The translations under genes were made by a program, and so were the position numbers. Shown here one piece after another: positions 36,140 to 45,300 of a stretch of DNA of 64,000 nt. Under the pieces are notes generated by a model. That model did no database searches. It was given only the letters and a program-made list of their open reading frames with translations, and was not told the origin of the DNA. This DNA comes from Pseudomonas sp. B6002. GTDB taxonomy: Bacteria; Pseudomonadota; Gammaproteobacteria; Pseudomonadales; Pseudomonadaceae. Within the stretch, counting starts at the first letter, position 1; each line of letters opens with the position of its first letter. Location: positions 1 to 64,000 of the forward strand of contig NZ_JACAOY010000035.1 of assembly GCF_013385985.1 (NCBI RefSeq), in the 5' to 3' direction.

Positions 36140-37255
36140 ATGATGAACCTGCACTTCGAAGAGCTGAGCGGCAGCGACGGTGCCCGCCTGGGCATCGCCA
36201 GCCTGGACGCTGAAAAATCCCTGAATGCCTTGTCCCTGCCGATGATCCTGGCGCTGGGCGAACGCCTGGACGCCTGGGCCAAAGACCCCAACATTGTCTG
36301 TGTGCTGTTGCGCGGCAATGGCGCCAAGGCGTTTTGCGCCGGTGGCGAAGTGCGCAGCCTGGCCCTGGCCTGCCGTGAACAGCCTAGTGAAGTGCCGGCG
36401 TTGGCCGCACAGTTCTTTGCTGCGGAGTACCGCCTCGACTACCGCTTGCACACCTACCCCAAGCCCGTGATCTGCTGGGGCCACGGCTACGTGTTGGGCG
36501 GTGGCATGGGCTTGTTGCAGAGTGCGGCGGTGCGCATCGTCACGCCGACCAGCCGCCTGGCGATGCCGGAGATCAGCATCGGCCTGTACCCGGACGTGGG
36601 CGCCAGCTGGTTTCTGTCACGCCTGCCCGGCAAGCTCGGTCTGTTCCTCGGCCTGACCGGCGCCCATATCAATGGCCGTGATGCCTTGGACCTGGGCCTG
36701 GCCGACCGCTTCCTGCGCGATGACCAGCAAGACGAACTGATCGAAGGCTTGCTGCAACTGAACTGGCAGGAACAGACCGCGATGCAGATCAACAGCCTGC
36801 TCAAGGCCCTGGCCCAGGAAGCGGTCGGCCAGCAACCCGAAGCCCAGTGGCTACCGCGCCGGGCACAGATCGACGAATGGCTGGACGTGGGCGATGTGCG
36901 CTGCGCTTGGCGAGCCTTGAGCCTGCTGCGAGATCACGCCGACCCACTGTTCAAGCGTGCCGGCACCACCTTGAGCGAGGGCTGCCCGCTGACCGCGCAC
37001 CTGGTGTGGGAACAGATCCAGCGCGCCCGTCACCTGTCGTTATCCCAGGTGTTCCAGATGGAATACACCTTGAGCCTCAATTGCTGCCGCCATCCGGAAT
37101 TCGCCGAGGGCGTGCGGGCACGCTTGATCGATAAAGACCAGAAACCTCACTGGCATTGGCCGGACATCAACGCGATTCCCGACGCCGTGGTGCACGCGCA
37201 CTTCCACAAAGCCTGGGAAGGCCGGCACCCACTGGCGGACTTGTCCGACGTTTAG
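36140..37255 (+). CDS. Enoyl-CoA hydratase/isomerase family protein, 3-hydroxyisobutyryl-CoA hydrolase-like
   Basis: A 371-aa crotonase-fold enzyme, longer than plain hydratases and of the HIBCH type. FCAGGEVRSL and GHGYVLGGGMGLLQ form the oxyanion hole, and MPEISIGLYPDVGASWFLSRL carries the catalytic Glu/Asp region of acyl-CoA hydrolases. A role in valine breakdown is likely by family, but the acyl chain is not proven. The first two codons are both ATG; either may be the start. Its last 4 bp overlap the convergent lipoprotein gene. Confidence 0.82.
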   Translation: MMNLHFEELSGSDGARLGIASLDAEKSLNALSLPMILALGERLDAWAKDPNIVCVLLRGNGAKAFCAGGEVRSLALACREQPSEVPALAAQFFAAEYRLDYRLHTYPKPVICWGHGYVLGGGMGLLQSAAVRIVTPTSRLAMPEISIGLYPDVGASWFLSRLPGKLGLFLGLTGAHINGRDALDLGLADRFLRDDQQDELIEGLLQLNWQEQTAMQINSLLKALAQEAVGQQPEAQWLPRRAQIDEWLDVGDVRCAWRALSLLRDHADPLFKRAGTTLSEGCPLTAHLVWEQIQRARHLSLSQVFQMEYTLSLNCCRHPEFAEGVRARLIDKDQKPHWHWPDINAIPDAVVHAHFHKAWEGRHPLADLSDV

Positions 37256-37614
37256 CGGCCTCCATGCCCGCCATGGCCGCCATGCCCACCGCCGCCGTTG
37301 TGACCACCGCCATTGCCCCAACGGTTGCCCCAGCCCTGGTTCGGGTAGGGTCGGTAATCGGGCCGAGGGTAATAGCGCGGTGCCGGTTGGTAGTAGCGCG
37401 GTGCCGAGTAATAGCGCGGTTGCGGCGCGTAGTAACGCGGCGCCGGGTAGTAACTGCGCCCGTATTGATACGCCGTGCCGCCGCCGTAGTAATACGCCGG
37501 CGCCGGTGCGGTGTAGACCTCGGAACGGTAATAGCTCTGCCCGCCCTCGTAATAGGGCACACAGGCAGAAAGGGTTAGACCGAGTAAAGCGCTGAGAAGC
37601 AATCGTCGATACAT
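37252..37614 (-). CDS. Small Tyr/Pro/Gly-rich lipoprotein
   Basis: A 120-aa predicted lipoprotein with signal MYRRLLLSALLGLTLSAC (lipobox LSAC, Cys18). The mature part is low complexity: repeated YYP or RYY units (residues 40-95) followed by a Gly/His-rich tail. It resembles small outer-membrane lipoproteins of unknown role. Composition bias makes homology claims unsafe, but the lipobox and ribosome site (CAGGAGG) support a real gene. Confidence 0.75.
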   Translation of the reverse strand: MYRRLLLSALLGLTLSACVPYYEGGQSYYRSEVYTAPAPAYYYGGGTAYQYGRSYYPAPRYYAPQPRYYSAPRYYQPAPRYYPRPDYRPYPNQGWGNRWGNGGGHNGGGGHGGHGGHGGR

Positions 37615-37734
37615 GGCGGCCTCCTGGACCGCGGAAGAGCACCTCCAGCGACGCTGGAGGGCGGCATTCGTCTTTCACTGAATGACGAAATATCTGACAT
37701 CAAAAACCGAATCTGGTGCGCTTCAGACACAGGT

Positions 37735-37768
37735 TGAAACATCTGTTTCAGACGAAACGGATGCTTCA
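37735..37768 (+). promoter_or_regulatory. Enhancer-like palindromes upstream of the guanidine operon
   Basis: A perfect palindrome TGAAACATCTGTTTCA (37735-37750) is followed by an imperfect copy CGAAACGGATGCTTCA (37753-37768). They lie about 110-130 bp upstream of a strong sigma54 promoter, the usual distance for sites of a sigma54 activator. The pattern differs from the NtrC consensus, so the activator is unknown. The rest of 37615-37860 shows a GTGCG-N4-CGCAC dyad at 37774-37787 and no gene. Confidence 0.55.
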
Positions 37769-37863
37769 ACTCAGTGCGTCAGCGCACCAGCACAACGCAC
37801 CAGCCTGCCCTGCCTGTTCTCGTGTATCGCGCAAACCCGCGATCTACAGGCGCGCCTGCCACT

Positions 37864-37879
37864 TGGCACGACTCTCGCT
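37864..37879 (+). promoter_or_regulatory. Sigma54 (RpoN) promoter of the guanidine operon
   Basis: TGGCACGACTCTCGCT matches the consensus TGGCACG-N4-TTGCW with one mismatch. GG and GC are exactly 10 bases apart (37865-66 and 37877-78). Transcription should begin near 37890, about 45 bases before the riboswitch. Confidence 0.75.
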
Positions 37880-37934
37880 TTGCCTCTGGCGTGCAGGATT
37901 GAAAACAGGTTCGCGGCACCACAATTTGCAATGG

Positions 37935-38031
37935 CCGACTAGGGTTCCGGCTCGCCAAAAGCGAGTGGCTGGTCCGAGAGTTGGCGACCTCCAGTTGAGG
38001 TTACACGGCGGGATAAAAGCCCGGGAGACAA
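37935..38031 (+). ncRNA. Guanidine-I riboswitch (ykkC class)
   Basis: The leader contains the conserved ykkC blocks in order: CTAGGGTTCCGG (37939-37950), CTGGTCCGAGAG (37969-37980) and ACACGGCGGGATAAAAGCCC (38003-38022) followed by GGGAGA. Guanidinium binding to this aptamer turns on guanidine transport and breakdown genes. A small hairpin CACCG-TTCA-CGGTG at 38034-38047 may be part of the expression platform. The downstream genes match the usual ykkC regulon. Confidence 0.92.
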
Positions 38032-38089
38032 GTCACCGTTCACGGTGCCGCGTTGCTCCTGCTCGCCCTTGATCAACTGGAGAAGCCCC

Positions 38090-39157
38090 ATGCCCTCACT
38101 GCGTTTACCCGCCTTGCTCGCCGCCGCGTTTGCCGCCGTGCTGAGTGTCCAAACCCAAGCCGCCGCCAAAGACCACTTCAGCGTGTGCTGGACCATCTAC
38201 GCCGGTTGGATGCCGTGGGAGTATGCCGGCAGCCAGGGCATCCTCGACAAGTGGGCCAAGAAGTACGGCATCAAGATCGACATGGTGCAGCTCAATGACT
38301 ATGTCGAGTCCATCAACCAGTACACCGCCGGCCAGTTCGACGGCTGCACCATGACCAACATGGATGCGCTGACCATTCCCGCCGCAGGCGGTGTGGACAG
38401 CACCGCGCTGGTAGTCAGTGACTTTTCCAACGGCAACGATGGCGTGGTGATCAAGGGCACCGGCAAGACCGTGGCCGACCTCAAGGGCATGAACGTCAAC
38501 CTGGTGGAGCTCTCCGTGTCCCACTACCTGCTGGCCCGCGCCCTGGAGTCGGCTGACCTCACGGAAAAAGACCTGAAGGTGGTCAACACCTCCGACGCCG
38601 ACATTGCCGCCGCCTTCAATACCGATCAGGTGCAAGCCGTGACCACCTGGAACCCGATGCTCTCCGAGATCAAGGCCAAGCCCGGTGTCACCCAGGTGTT
38701 CGACTCCAGCAAAGTGCCTGGCGAAATCATGGACATGATGGTGGTCAACACCCAGGTCCTGAAGGACAACCCGGCCCTGGGCAAGGCCCTCACCGGCGCC
38801 TGGTTTGAAACCGTCGCGCTGATGAACGCCAAGGGCGCCGCCAGCACCGAAGCCCTCGAACATATGGCCAAGGCCTCCGGCACCGACCTCAAAGGGTTCC
38901 AGGCACAACTGGACACCACCAAGCTGTTCGCCACGCCCAAGGAAGCCCTGGCGTTTGCCACCAGCGCGCAACTGCCGGCCACCATGCGCAAGGTCGCCGA
39001 GTTCTCGTTTGAGCACGGCCTGCTCGGCGAAGGCGCCAAGGACACCAGCGCCGTGGGCATGAGCTTTGCCAACGGCGTGACCAGCGGCGACACCGCCAAC
39101 CTCAAGCTGCATTTCGACCCCCGCTACGTGCAGATGGCCGCCGACGGCACGCTGTAA
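38090..39157 (+). CDS. ABC transporter substrate-binding protein, guanidine-associated (NrtA/TauA-like)
   Basis: A 355-aa periplasmic binding protein with signal peptide MPSLRLPALLAAAFAAVLSV. The nitrate/taurine-type fold shows VCWTIYAGWMPWEYA, DGCTMTNMDALTIPA and VTTWNPMLSEIKAKPGVTQ. It is the first gene after a guanidine-I riboswitch, so guanidine or a guanidine compound is the expected ligand (inference from context). The ATG at 38090 has CTGGAG upstream; the 15 in-frame codons before it lie in the leader. Confidence 0.88.
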   Translation: MPSLRLPALLAAAFAAVLSVQTQAAAKDHFSVCWTIYAGWMPWEYAGSQGILDKWAKKYGIKIDMVQLNDYVESINQYTAGQFDGCTMTNMDALTIPAAGGVDSTALVVSDFSNGNDGVVIKGTGKTVADLKGMNVNLVELSVSHYLLARALESADLTEKDLKVVNTSDADIAAAFNTDQVQAVTTWNPMLSEIKAKPGVTQVFDSSKVPGEIMDMMVVNTQVLKDNPALGKALTGAWFETVALMNAKGAASTEALEHMAKASGTDLKGFQAQLDTTKLFATPKEALAFATSAQLPATMRKVAEFSFEHGLLGEGAKDTSAVGMSFANGVTSGDTANLKLHFDPRYVQMAADGTL

Positions 39158-39169
39158 GAGGACCCGGCC

Positions 39170-39985
39170 ATGCGCCTGATCAACCGTCACCCGGAACGCT
39201 CCAGCCGCCTGTTGTTGGTGCTGCTGCCGTTCGCCCTGCTGCTGTTCGCCTACTTCGTGGGCTCGGCCGAGCGACTGGCGGACAACCCCAACGACAAGCT
39301 GCTGCCCAGCGCCGTGCAAATGGGCGACGCCATAAAACGCCTGGCATTCAGTGCCGACGCGCGCACCGGTGAATACGTGCTGTGGCAAGACAGCGCGTCA
39401 AGCCTGCGCCGCCTGGGCATTGGCCTGGGCATCAGCGCCCTCGCTGGCCTGTGCCTGGGCATCGCGGCCGGCACCTTGCCGCTGTTCGGCGCGCCGCTGT
39501 CACCGTTGCTGACGGTGCTGTCGATGGTGCCGCCGCTGGCGATCCTGCCGATTCTATTCATCGTGTTCGGGCTGGGGGAGTTGTCCAAAGTGATGCTGAT
39601 CGTGATCGGCATCACCCCGGCGCTGGCCCGCGACCTGGAACAACGTGCACGGGAAATTCCCGTCGAGCTGCTGGTGAAAGCGCAGACACTCGGTGCCTCC
39701 ACCTGGACCCTGATGCTGCGCGTGGTCTTGCCACAACTGCTGCCACGCCTGCTGATCTCGCTGCGGCTGATGCTGGGCTCGGCGTGGTTGTTCCTGATTG
39801 CGGCCGAGGCCATCGCTTCCACCGACGGTTTGGGCTACCGGATCTTCCTGGTGCGCCGCTACCTGGCGATGGACGTGATCTTGCCCTACGTGGTGTGGAT
39901 CACCCTGCTCGCCTGGGTGATGGACTGGGGCCTCAAGGCCCTGACCCGACGTGCGTTCCCCTGGTACGAAGGAGCGCGCTCATGA
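39170..39985 (+). CDS. ABC transporter permease (guanidine operon)
   Basis: A 271-aa inner-membrane protein of the NrtB/TauC/SsuC type with about six helices. The ATPase-contact loop is VELLVKAQTLGASTWTLMLRVVLPQLLP (EAA motif). The last codons overlap the ATPase start as ATGA, so the pair is translationally coupled. Confidence 0.9.
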   Translation: MRLINRHPERSSRLLLVLLPFALLLFAYFVGSAERLADNPNDKLLPSAVQMGDAIKRLAFSADARTGEYVLWQDSASSLRRLGIGLGISALAGLCLGIAAGTLPLFGAPLSPLLTVLSMVPPLAILPILFIVFGLGELSKVMLIVIGITPALARDLEQRAREIPVELLVKAQTLGASTWTLMLRVVLPQLLPRLLISLRLMLGSAWLFLIAAEAIASTDGLGYRIFLVRRYLAMDVILPYVVWITLLAWVMDWGLKALTRRAFPWYEGARS

Positions 39986-40746
39986 GCTTTATCAGCGTCA
40001 ACAATGTGTGGCAGCGCTATGGCGACCAGGTGGTGCTCGAAGGGCTCAACCTGCACGTCAACGAAGGCGAGTTCTGCACCTTGGTCGGCACCTCCGGGTG
40101 TGGCAAGTCCACCTTCCTGCGCCTGCTGCTGGGCCAGGAAACCGCGAGCAAGGGCCAGATCCTGCTCGACGGCAACACCCTTGCCGCCGAACCGGACGCC
40201 AGCCGTGGCGTGGTGTTCCAGCGCTACTCGGTGTTCCCGCACTTGAGCGTACTCGACAACGTTGTCCTGGGCCTTGAACTGCCGCGCTCACGCGTCCTCG
40301 GGCGGCTATTGGGCAAGGCCAAGAAAGACGCCCGCGAACAGGCCGCCATCCTGCTGCAAAAAGTCGGCCTCGGCCATGCGTTCGACAAGTACCCGGCGCA
40401 ACTCTCCGGCGGCATGCAACAGCGCCTGGCAATCGCACAGGCACTGATCATGAAACCCCGCGTCTTGCTGCTGGATGAACCCTTCGGCGCCCTCGACCCG
40501 GGCATTCGCAAAGACATGCACCAACTGCTGTTGGAACTGTGGCGCGAAACCCGACTGACCGTGTTCATGGTCACCCACGACCTCAGCGAAGGTTTCAGCC
40601 TGGGCACCCGCCTGCTGGTATTCGACAAGGTCCGCGTCGACCCGCACGCCCCCGGCGCCTATGGCGCCCGCATCACCTACGACATCCCTTTGAACAGCGA
40701 CCGCCGCAATGCGCTCGCCGCTGAACTTGGAGCGACTTCCAAATGA
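39982..40746 (+). CDS. ABC transporter ATP-binding protein (guanidine operon)
   Basis: A 254-aa ATPase with Walker A GTSGCGKST (36-44), signature LSGGMQQRLA, Walker B VLLLDEPFGALDP and the H-loop THDLSEG. It powers the importer encoded by the two preceding genes. The reading frame is open far upstream inside the permease gene, but ATG 39982 has GGAG and the family N-terminus. It overlaps the next gene as ATGA. Confidence 0.93.
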   Translation: MSFISVNNVWQRYGDQVVLEGLNLHVNEGEFCTLVGTSGCGKSTFLRLLLGQETASKGQILLDGNTLAAEPDASRGVVFQRYSVFPHLSVLDNVVLGLELPRSRVLGRLLGKAKKDAREQAAILLQKVGLGHAFDKYPAQLSGGMQQRLAIAQALIMKPRVLLLDEPFGALDPGIRKDMHQLLLELWRETRLTVFMVTHDLSEGFSLGTRLLVFDKVRVDPHAPGAYGARITYDIPLNSDRRNALAAELGATSK

Positions 40747-41468
40747 CCGAATCCACCCACCTGTTCACCCCCTTCGCCGAGGAAATGCTCCCCGGTGGCG
40801 GCCACCGTTCCTTCGTGCTCAAGCGCGGCCAACTGTTGCGCCTTACCGACCTGCGCGGTGGCGCCAACGTCAGCCTGACGTTGCTCAACGCCAACGAAAA
40901 AACCGAGCGCCTGAACCTGCCCGACAGCCTCAAATGCCAACACACCGCCAAGCTCACCGCGGGCCACTGCCTGTACTCGGACATGGGCCGCGTACTGGCT
41001 GCCATTACCGCCGACACCTGCGGCTGGAGTGACAGCATTGGCGGCGTGCTGTGCGCCGCCGAAGTCGCCGAAAAGTACGGCAAGGGCCGCTATCAGGAAC
41101 TGCGCAACGGCTTCTTTCGCAACGGCACCGACAACCTGCTGGTGGAGCTGGGCAAATGGGGCCTGGGGCTGTCCGACCTGCTGATGACCCTCAACCTGTT
41201 CAGTCGCGTCAACGTGGACAGCGAGGGCGGTTTGCATTTCGTGCCGGGTAATTCCAAGGCCGGCGACTGCATCGAACTCTATGCGCCGATGGACACCCTG
41301 GTGGTGCTCACCGCCCTGCAACACCCGATGGACCCCAACCCCGACTACGCGCCCCAACCGCTGAAACTCAGTTGGATGAACGCTGACCCCAGTGTCGCCG
41401 AACACTGCCGCACCTCGCGCCCGGAAAACGAGCGCGGCTTTATCAACACCGACCGTCTGTTCGCCTGA
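40743..41468 (+). CDS. Urea carboxylase-associated protein 2 / carboxyguanidine deiminase subunit
   Basis: A 241-aa DUF1989-type protein. Its length fits the larger of the two urea-carboxylase-associated families. In guanidine operons the pair (named CgdAB) hydrolyses carboxyguanidine to allophanate and ammonia. Putative metal or active-site residues include C-x7-H patterns (CQHTAKLTAGHCLYSDMG). It is tightly coupled to the ATPase by a 4-bp overlap. Confidence 0.85.
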   Translation: MTESTHLFTPFAEEMLPGGGHRSFVLKRGQLLRLTDLRGGANVSLTLLNANEKTERLNLPDSLKCQHTAKLTAGHCLYSDMGRVLAAITADTCGWSDSIGGVLCAAEVAEKYGKGRYQELRNGFFRNGTDNLLVELGKWGLGLSDLLMTLNLFSRVNVDSEGGLHFVPGNSKAGDCIELYAPMDTLVVLTALQHPMDPNPDYAPQPLKLSWMNADPSVAEHCRTSRPENERGFINTDRLFA

Positions 41469-41477
41469 GGAGCTGCC

Positions 41478-42113
41478 ATGTCTATCGCACTGAAACAACC
41501 GGATGCGGCCGTGTACCGCGCCACCATTCCCGCCGGTGAACCCTGGCTGATGGAGGTCAAGGCCGGGCAGACCCTGCGCATCCTCGACCTGGAAGGCAAC
41601 CAGGCCGTCGACACGCTGTTCTACAGCGTCAAGAACCCGCGCGAACGCTACGACGTGCAACGCACGTTGCGTCGGCAGAACAGCGTGTACCTGGGCACCG
41701 GCAGCGTGCTGTATTCCAACCTCGGCCAGCCGATGCTGACCATCGTCGACGACACCTGCGGGCGCCACGACACCCTCGGCGGCGCCTGCGCCCAGGAGAG
41801 CAACACCGTGCGCTACGCCCTGGAAAAACGCTACATGCACAGCTGCCGCGACAACTACCTGCGCGCCTGTGCCCACGACGGCCGGCTGGGTAAAGGCGAC
41901 ATCGGGCCGAACATCAATTTCTTCATGAATGTGCCGGTGACGGCCGACGGCGGGCTGACCTTCGAAGACGGGATTTCCGCCCCCGGCAAGTACGTCGACC
42001 TGCGTGCGGAAATGGACGTGATCGTGCTGATCTCCAACTGCCCGCAACTGAACAACCCGTGCAATGCGTACAACCCCACCCCTGCGGAGCTGCTGGTATG
42101 GAACAGAGATTAA
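41478..42113 (+). CDS. Urea carboxylase-associated protein 1 / carboxyguanidine deiminase subunit
   Basis: A 211-aa DUF1989 protein paralogous to the preceding gene product. The shared core shows [42 protein letters not shown] and [15 protein letters not shown]. With its neighbour it should form the heteromeric carboxyguanidine deiminase. The ribosome site is GAGG, 9 bases upstream. Confidence 0.88.
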   Translation: MSIALKQPDAAVYRATIPAGEPWLMEVKAGQTLRILDLEGNQAVDTLFYSVKNPRERYDVQRTLRRQNSVYLGTGSVLYSNLGQPMLTIVDDTCGRHDTLGGACAQESNTVRYALEKRYMHSCRDNYLRACAHDGRLGKGDIGPNINFFMNVPVTADGGLTFEDGISAPGKYVDLRAEMDVIVLISNCPQLNNPCNAYNPTPAELLVWNRD

Positions 42114-42184
42114 AGCAACTGCGCCAATGGCTGTTCACCCTGTGCCAGGCCCGCGCCGGGCAGTGCCTTAAAAAACACCGCTAA
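42098..42184 (+). CDS. Possible small ORF, 28 aa
   Basis: An ATG inside the 3' end of the preceding gene (16-bp overlap, different frame) opens [20 protein letters not shown] and ends CLKKHR. GCGGAG lies 9 bases upstream. It is basic and amphipathic. No relative is known to me. It could be a real coupled small protein or a chance frame before the REP doublet. Confidence 0.3.
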   Translation: MEQRLKQLRQWLFTLCQARAGQCLKKHR

Positions 42185-42187
42185 CCC

Positions 42188-42274
42188 TTGTAGGAGCCCG
42201 GCTTGCCGGCGATGGCGGCCTCAAAGTCGCCGCCTGGTTCAAGGCCCTCATCGCCGGCAAGCCGGCTCCTACGG
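42188..42274. repeat. REP doublet upstream of the carboxylase
   Basis: Inverted REP pair: left arm GTAGGAGCCCGGCTTGCCGG, right arm GCCGGCAAGCCGGCTCCTAC. It lies inside the operon between the second deiminase-subunit gene and the carboxylase gene, 85 bp before the latter's start. Confidence 0.9.
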
Positions 42275-42358
42275 TGGATCGCGTTCATTCCAGAGATTTG
42301 CGCCACGGACGACCTTGGCGCTTGAACCATTTTGCGGGACGGCCCGCAGGGTTTTGCC

Positions 42359-45300
42359 ATGTTCGAAAAAGTCTTGATCGCCAACCGTGGCGCCATCGCC
42401 TGCCGCATCCTGCGCACCTTGCGCGAGCTGCACGTCACAGGCGTCGCCGTGTATGCCGAAGCCGACGCGGCCAGCCTGCATATCCAGCAGGCCGACGAAG
42501 CCTATAGCCTTGGTGAAGGCGCGGCGGCGAACACTTACCTGGCGGTGGAGAAAATCCTCGCCGCTGCCAAGGCCACGGGTGCCCGGGCAATTCATCCGGG
42601 CTACGGGTTTCTTTCGGAAAACGCGGCGTTCGCCGAAGCCTGCGAAAACGCCGGCATTGCCTTCATCGGTCCAACACCGGAGCAACTGCGAGTGTTCGGC
42701 CTCAAGCACACGGCGCGGGCCTTGGCCAAGAGGCATCAGATCCCGCTGCTGGAAGGCACCGAACTGCTGGACAGCCTTGAAGCCGCCTTGCTGGCCGCCG
42801 ACAACGTGGGCTACCCGGTGATGCTCAAGAGCACCGCCGGCGGTGGCGGGATTGGCATGCGCGTGTGCCGCAGTGCAATGGAATTGAGCGAGTCCTTCGA
42901 GGCGGTCAAGCGTCTGGGGCAGAACAACTTCAGCGATGCCGGTGTGTTTATCGAGAAGTACATCGAGCACGCACGCCACCTGGAAGTGCAGGTATTCGGC
43001 GATGGCGCCGGTGAGGTCATTGCCCTTGGCGTGCGCGACTGTTCGGTGCAGCGGCGCAACCAGAAAGTCCTCGAAGAAACCCCTGCACCGAACTTGCCTG
43101 ACGGCATGGCAGACGCCTTGTGCGCGGCGGCTATCACCCTGGCAAAAGCCGTGAACTACCGCAGTGCCGGCACCGTGGAATTTATCTTCGACAGTGCCGA
43201 CGGACGCTTCTATTTCCTCGAAGTGAACACGCGCCTGCAGGTGGAACACGGCGTCACCGAACAGGTGTGGGGCGTGGACCTGGTGCGCTGGATGGTGCAA
43301 CTGGCGGCGGGAGAAATGCCGCCGCTGAGTGAGTTGGAGTTAACGCCTCAGGGCCATGCCATTCAGGCGCGCCTGTACGCAGAAGACCCCGGCCGGGATT
43401 TCCAGCCCAGCCCTGGCTTGTTGACCCAGGTAGAGTTTCCGGTGGCCGAGTGTTTGCGAATCGACACTTGGGTCGAGGCCGGTTGCGAGATCCCGCCCTA
43501 CTTCGATCCGATGATCGCCAAGCTCATCACCTGGGCGCCCACCCGCGAACAGGCGCGCCTGGCCCTGCATCAGGCACTCAACGACAGCCAGCTGTACGGC
43601 GTGGAAACCAACCGCGACTACCTGCGCCAGATCCTGCTCGCGGCGCCCTTCGCCAGTGGCCGGCCATGGACACGTTGCCTGGAAGGTTTGGTCTACACCG
43701 CCGACACGTTCGAGGTACTCAGCGCCGGTACCCAGACCAGCGTGCAGGACTACCCCGGTCGTCTCGGTTACTGGGCCGTGGGCGTGCCGCCATCGGGGCC
43801 GATGGACAGCCGTGCACTGCGCCTGGGCAACCGCCTGCTGGGCAACAGCGAAGGCGCCGCCGCCTTGGAAATTACCATGAGCGGGCCACTGCTGCGCTTC
43901 AACTGTGCGGCGGTGGTTGCCGTCACCGGGGCTGAAATCCCGCTGTTGCTGGATGATCAAGCGGTGCCGATGAACACCGCATTGCTGATCCCGGCCGGGT
44001 CGGTGTTGAGCCTCGGCACGATCGCCGGTGCCGGTGCGCGCAGCTACCTGTGCCTGCGCGGCGGGTTGCAGGTGCCGGACTACCTGGGCAGCAAGAGCAC
44101 CTTCACCCTCGGGCAGTTTGGTGGGCACGGCGGACGGGCGTTGCGGGCCGGGGATGTGCTGCACCTGCTGCCGTTGCAGGACACCAGTGCCGGGCAACAG
44201 ATTGTCCCAGAGCCCTTGCCAGACGTGCGCCGGATCCGGGTGATCTACGGCCCACACGGCGCGCCGGAATACTTCCTGCCCGCGTACATCGACACCTTCT
44301 TCGCCACTCAATGGGAAGTGCATTTCAACTCCAGCCGCACCGGCGTGCGGTTGATTGGGCCCAAGCCATTGTGGGCACGCACGGATGGCGGTGAAGCCGG
44401 CCTGCACCCGTCGAATATCCATGACAACCCCTACGCCATCGGCGCGGTGGATTTCACCGGGGACATGCCGGTGATCCTCGGGCCGGATGGCCCAAGCCTG
44501 GGCGGCTTCGTGTGCCCGGTCACGGTGATCGAGGCCGACCTCTGGCAATTGGGCCAGCTCAAGGCCGGCGATAAAATCCGCTTCGAGCCGGTCGATCTAC
44601 CCACCGCCCGCCACTTCGCCTTGGAATGGACCACCTGTAGGAGCCGGCTTGCCGGCGATGACATTCTCAAGGGCGCCATCGCCGGCAAGCCGGGCTCCTA
44701 CAGGTCTCCTGTGGTGCTCGATAGGGGTGAAGGCAGCACTCGCCTGGTCGCGCGCCTCGCCGGCGACACGCACCTGCTGCTGGAAATCGGCGCGCCCGAA
44801 CTGGACCTGGTGCTGCGCTTCCGCGCCCACGCCTTGATGCAAGCGCTGGAAGCCCGTGCCCTGCATGGCGTGATCGACCTGACGCCCGGCATCCGCTCGC
44901 TGCAAATCCACTACCAACCCGAGCAACTGCCCCTGGCCGAGTTGCTCACGCTAATCGCCAGCGAATGGACCGCCGTGTGCGCCACGCCAAACCTGCAAGT
45001 GCCATCGCGCATCGTGCACCTGCCACTGTCGTGGGACGACCCGGCGTGCCAGCTGGCCATCGAAAAATACATGACCACCGTGCGCAAGGACGCGCCGTGG
45101 TGCCCGAGCAACCTGGAGTTCATCCGCCGCATCAATGACCTGGCCACTCTCGATGAAGTGCGCCACACGGTGTTCGATGCCAGCTACCTGGTGATGGGCC
45201 TGGGCGACGTCTACCTTGGCGCCCCGGTGGCCACGCCGCTGGACCCGCGTCATCGCCTGGTGACCACCAAGTACAACCCGGCGCGCACCTGGACCGCGGA

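Noticed and set aside
37774-37787. GTGCG-N4-CGCAC palindrome as an NtrC site
   Set aside because: NtrC sites read GCAC...GTGC, which is the opposite polarity. It may be meaningless or part of another site.
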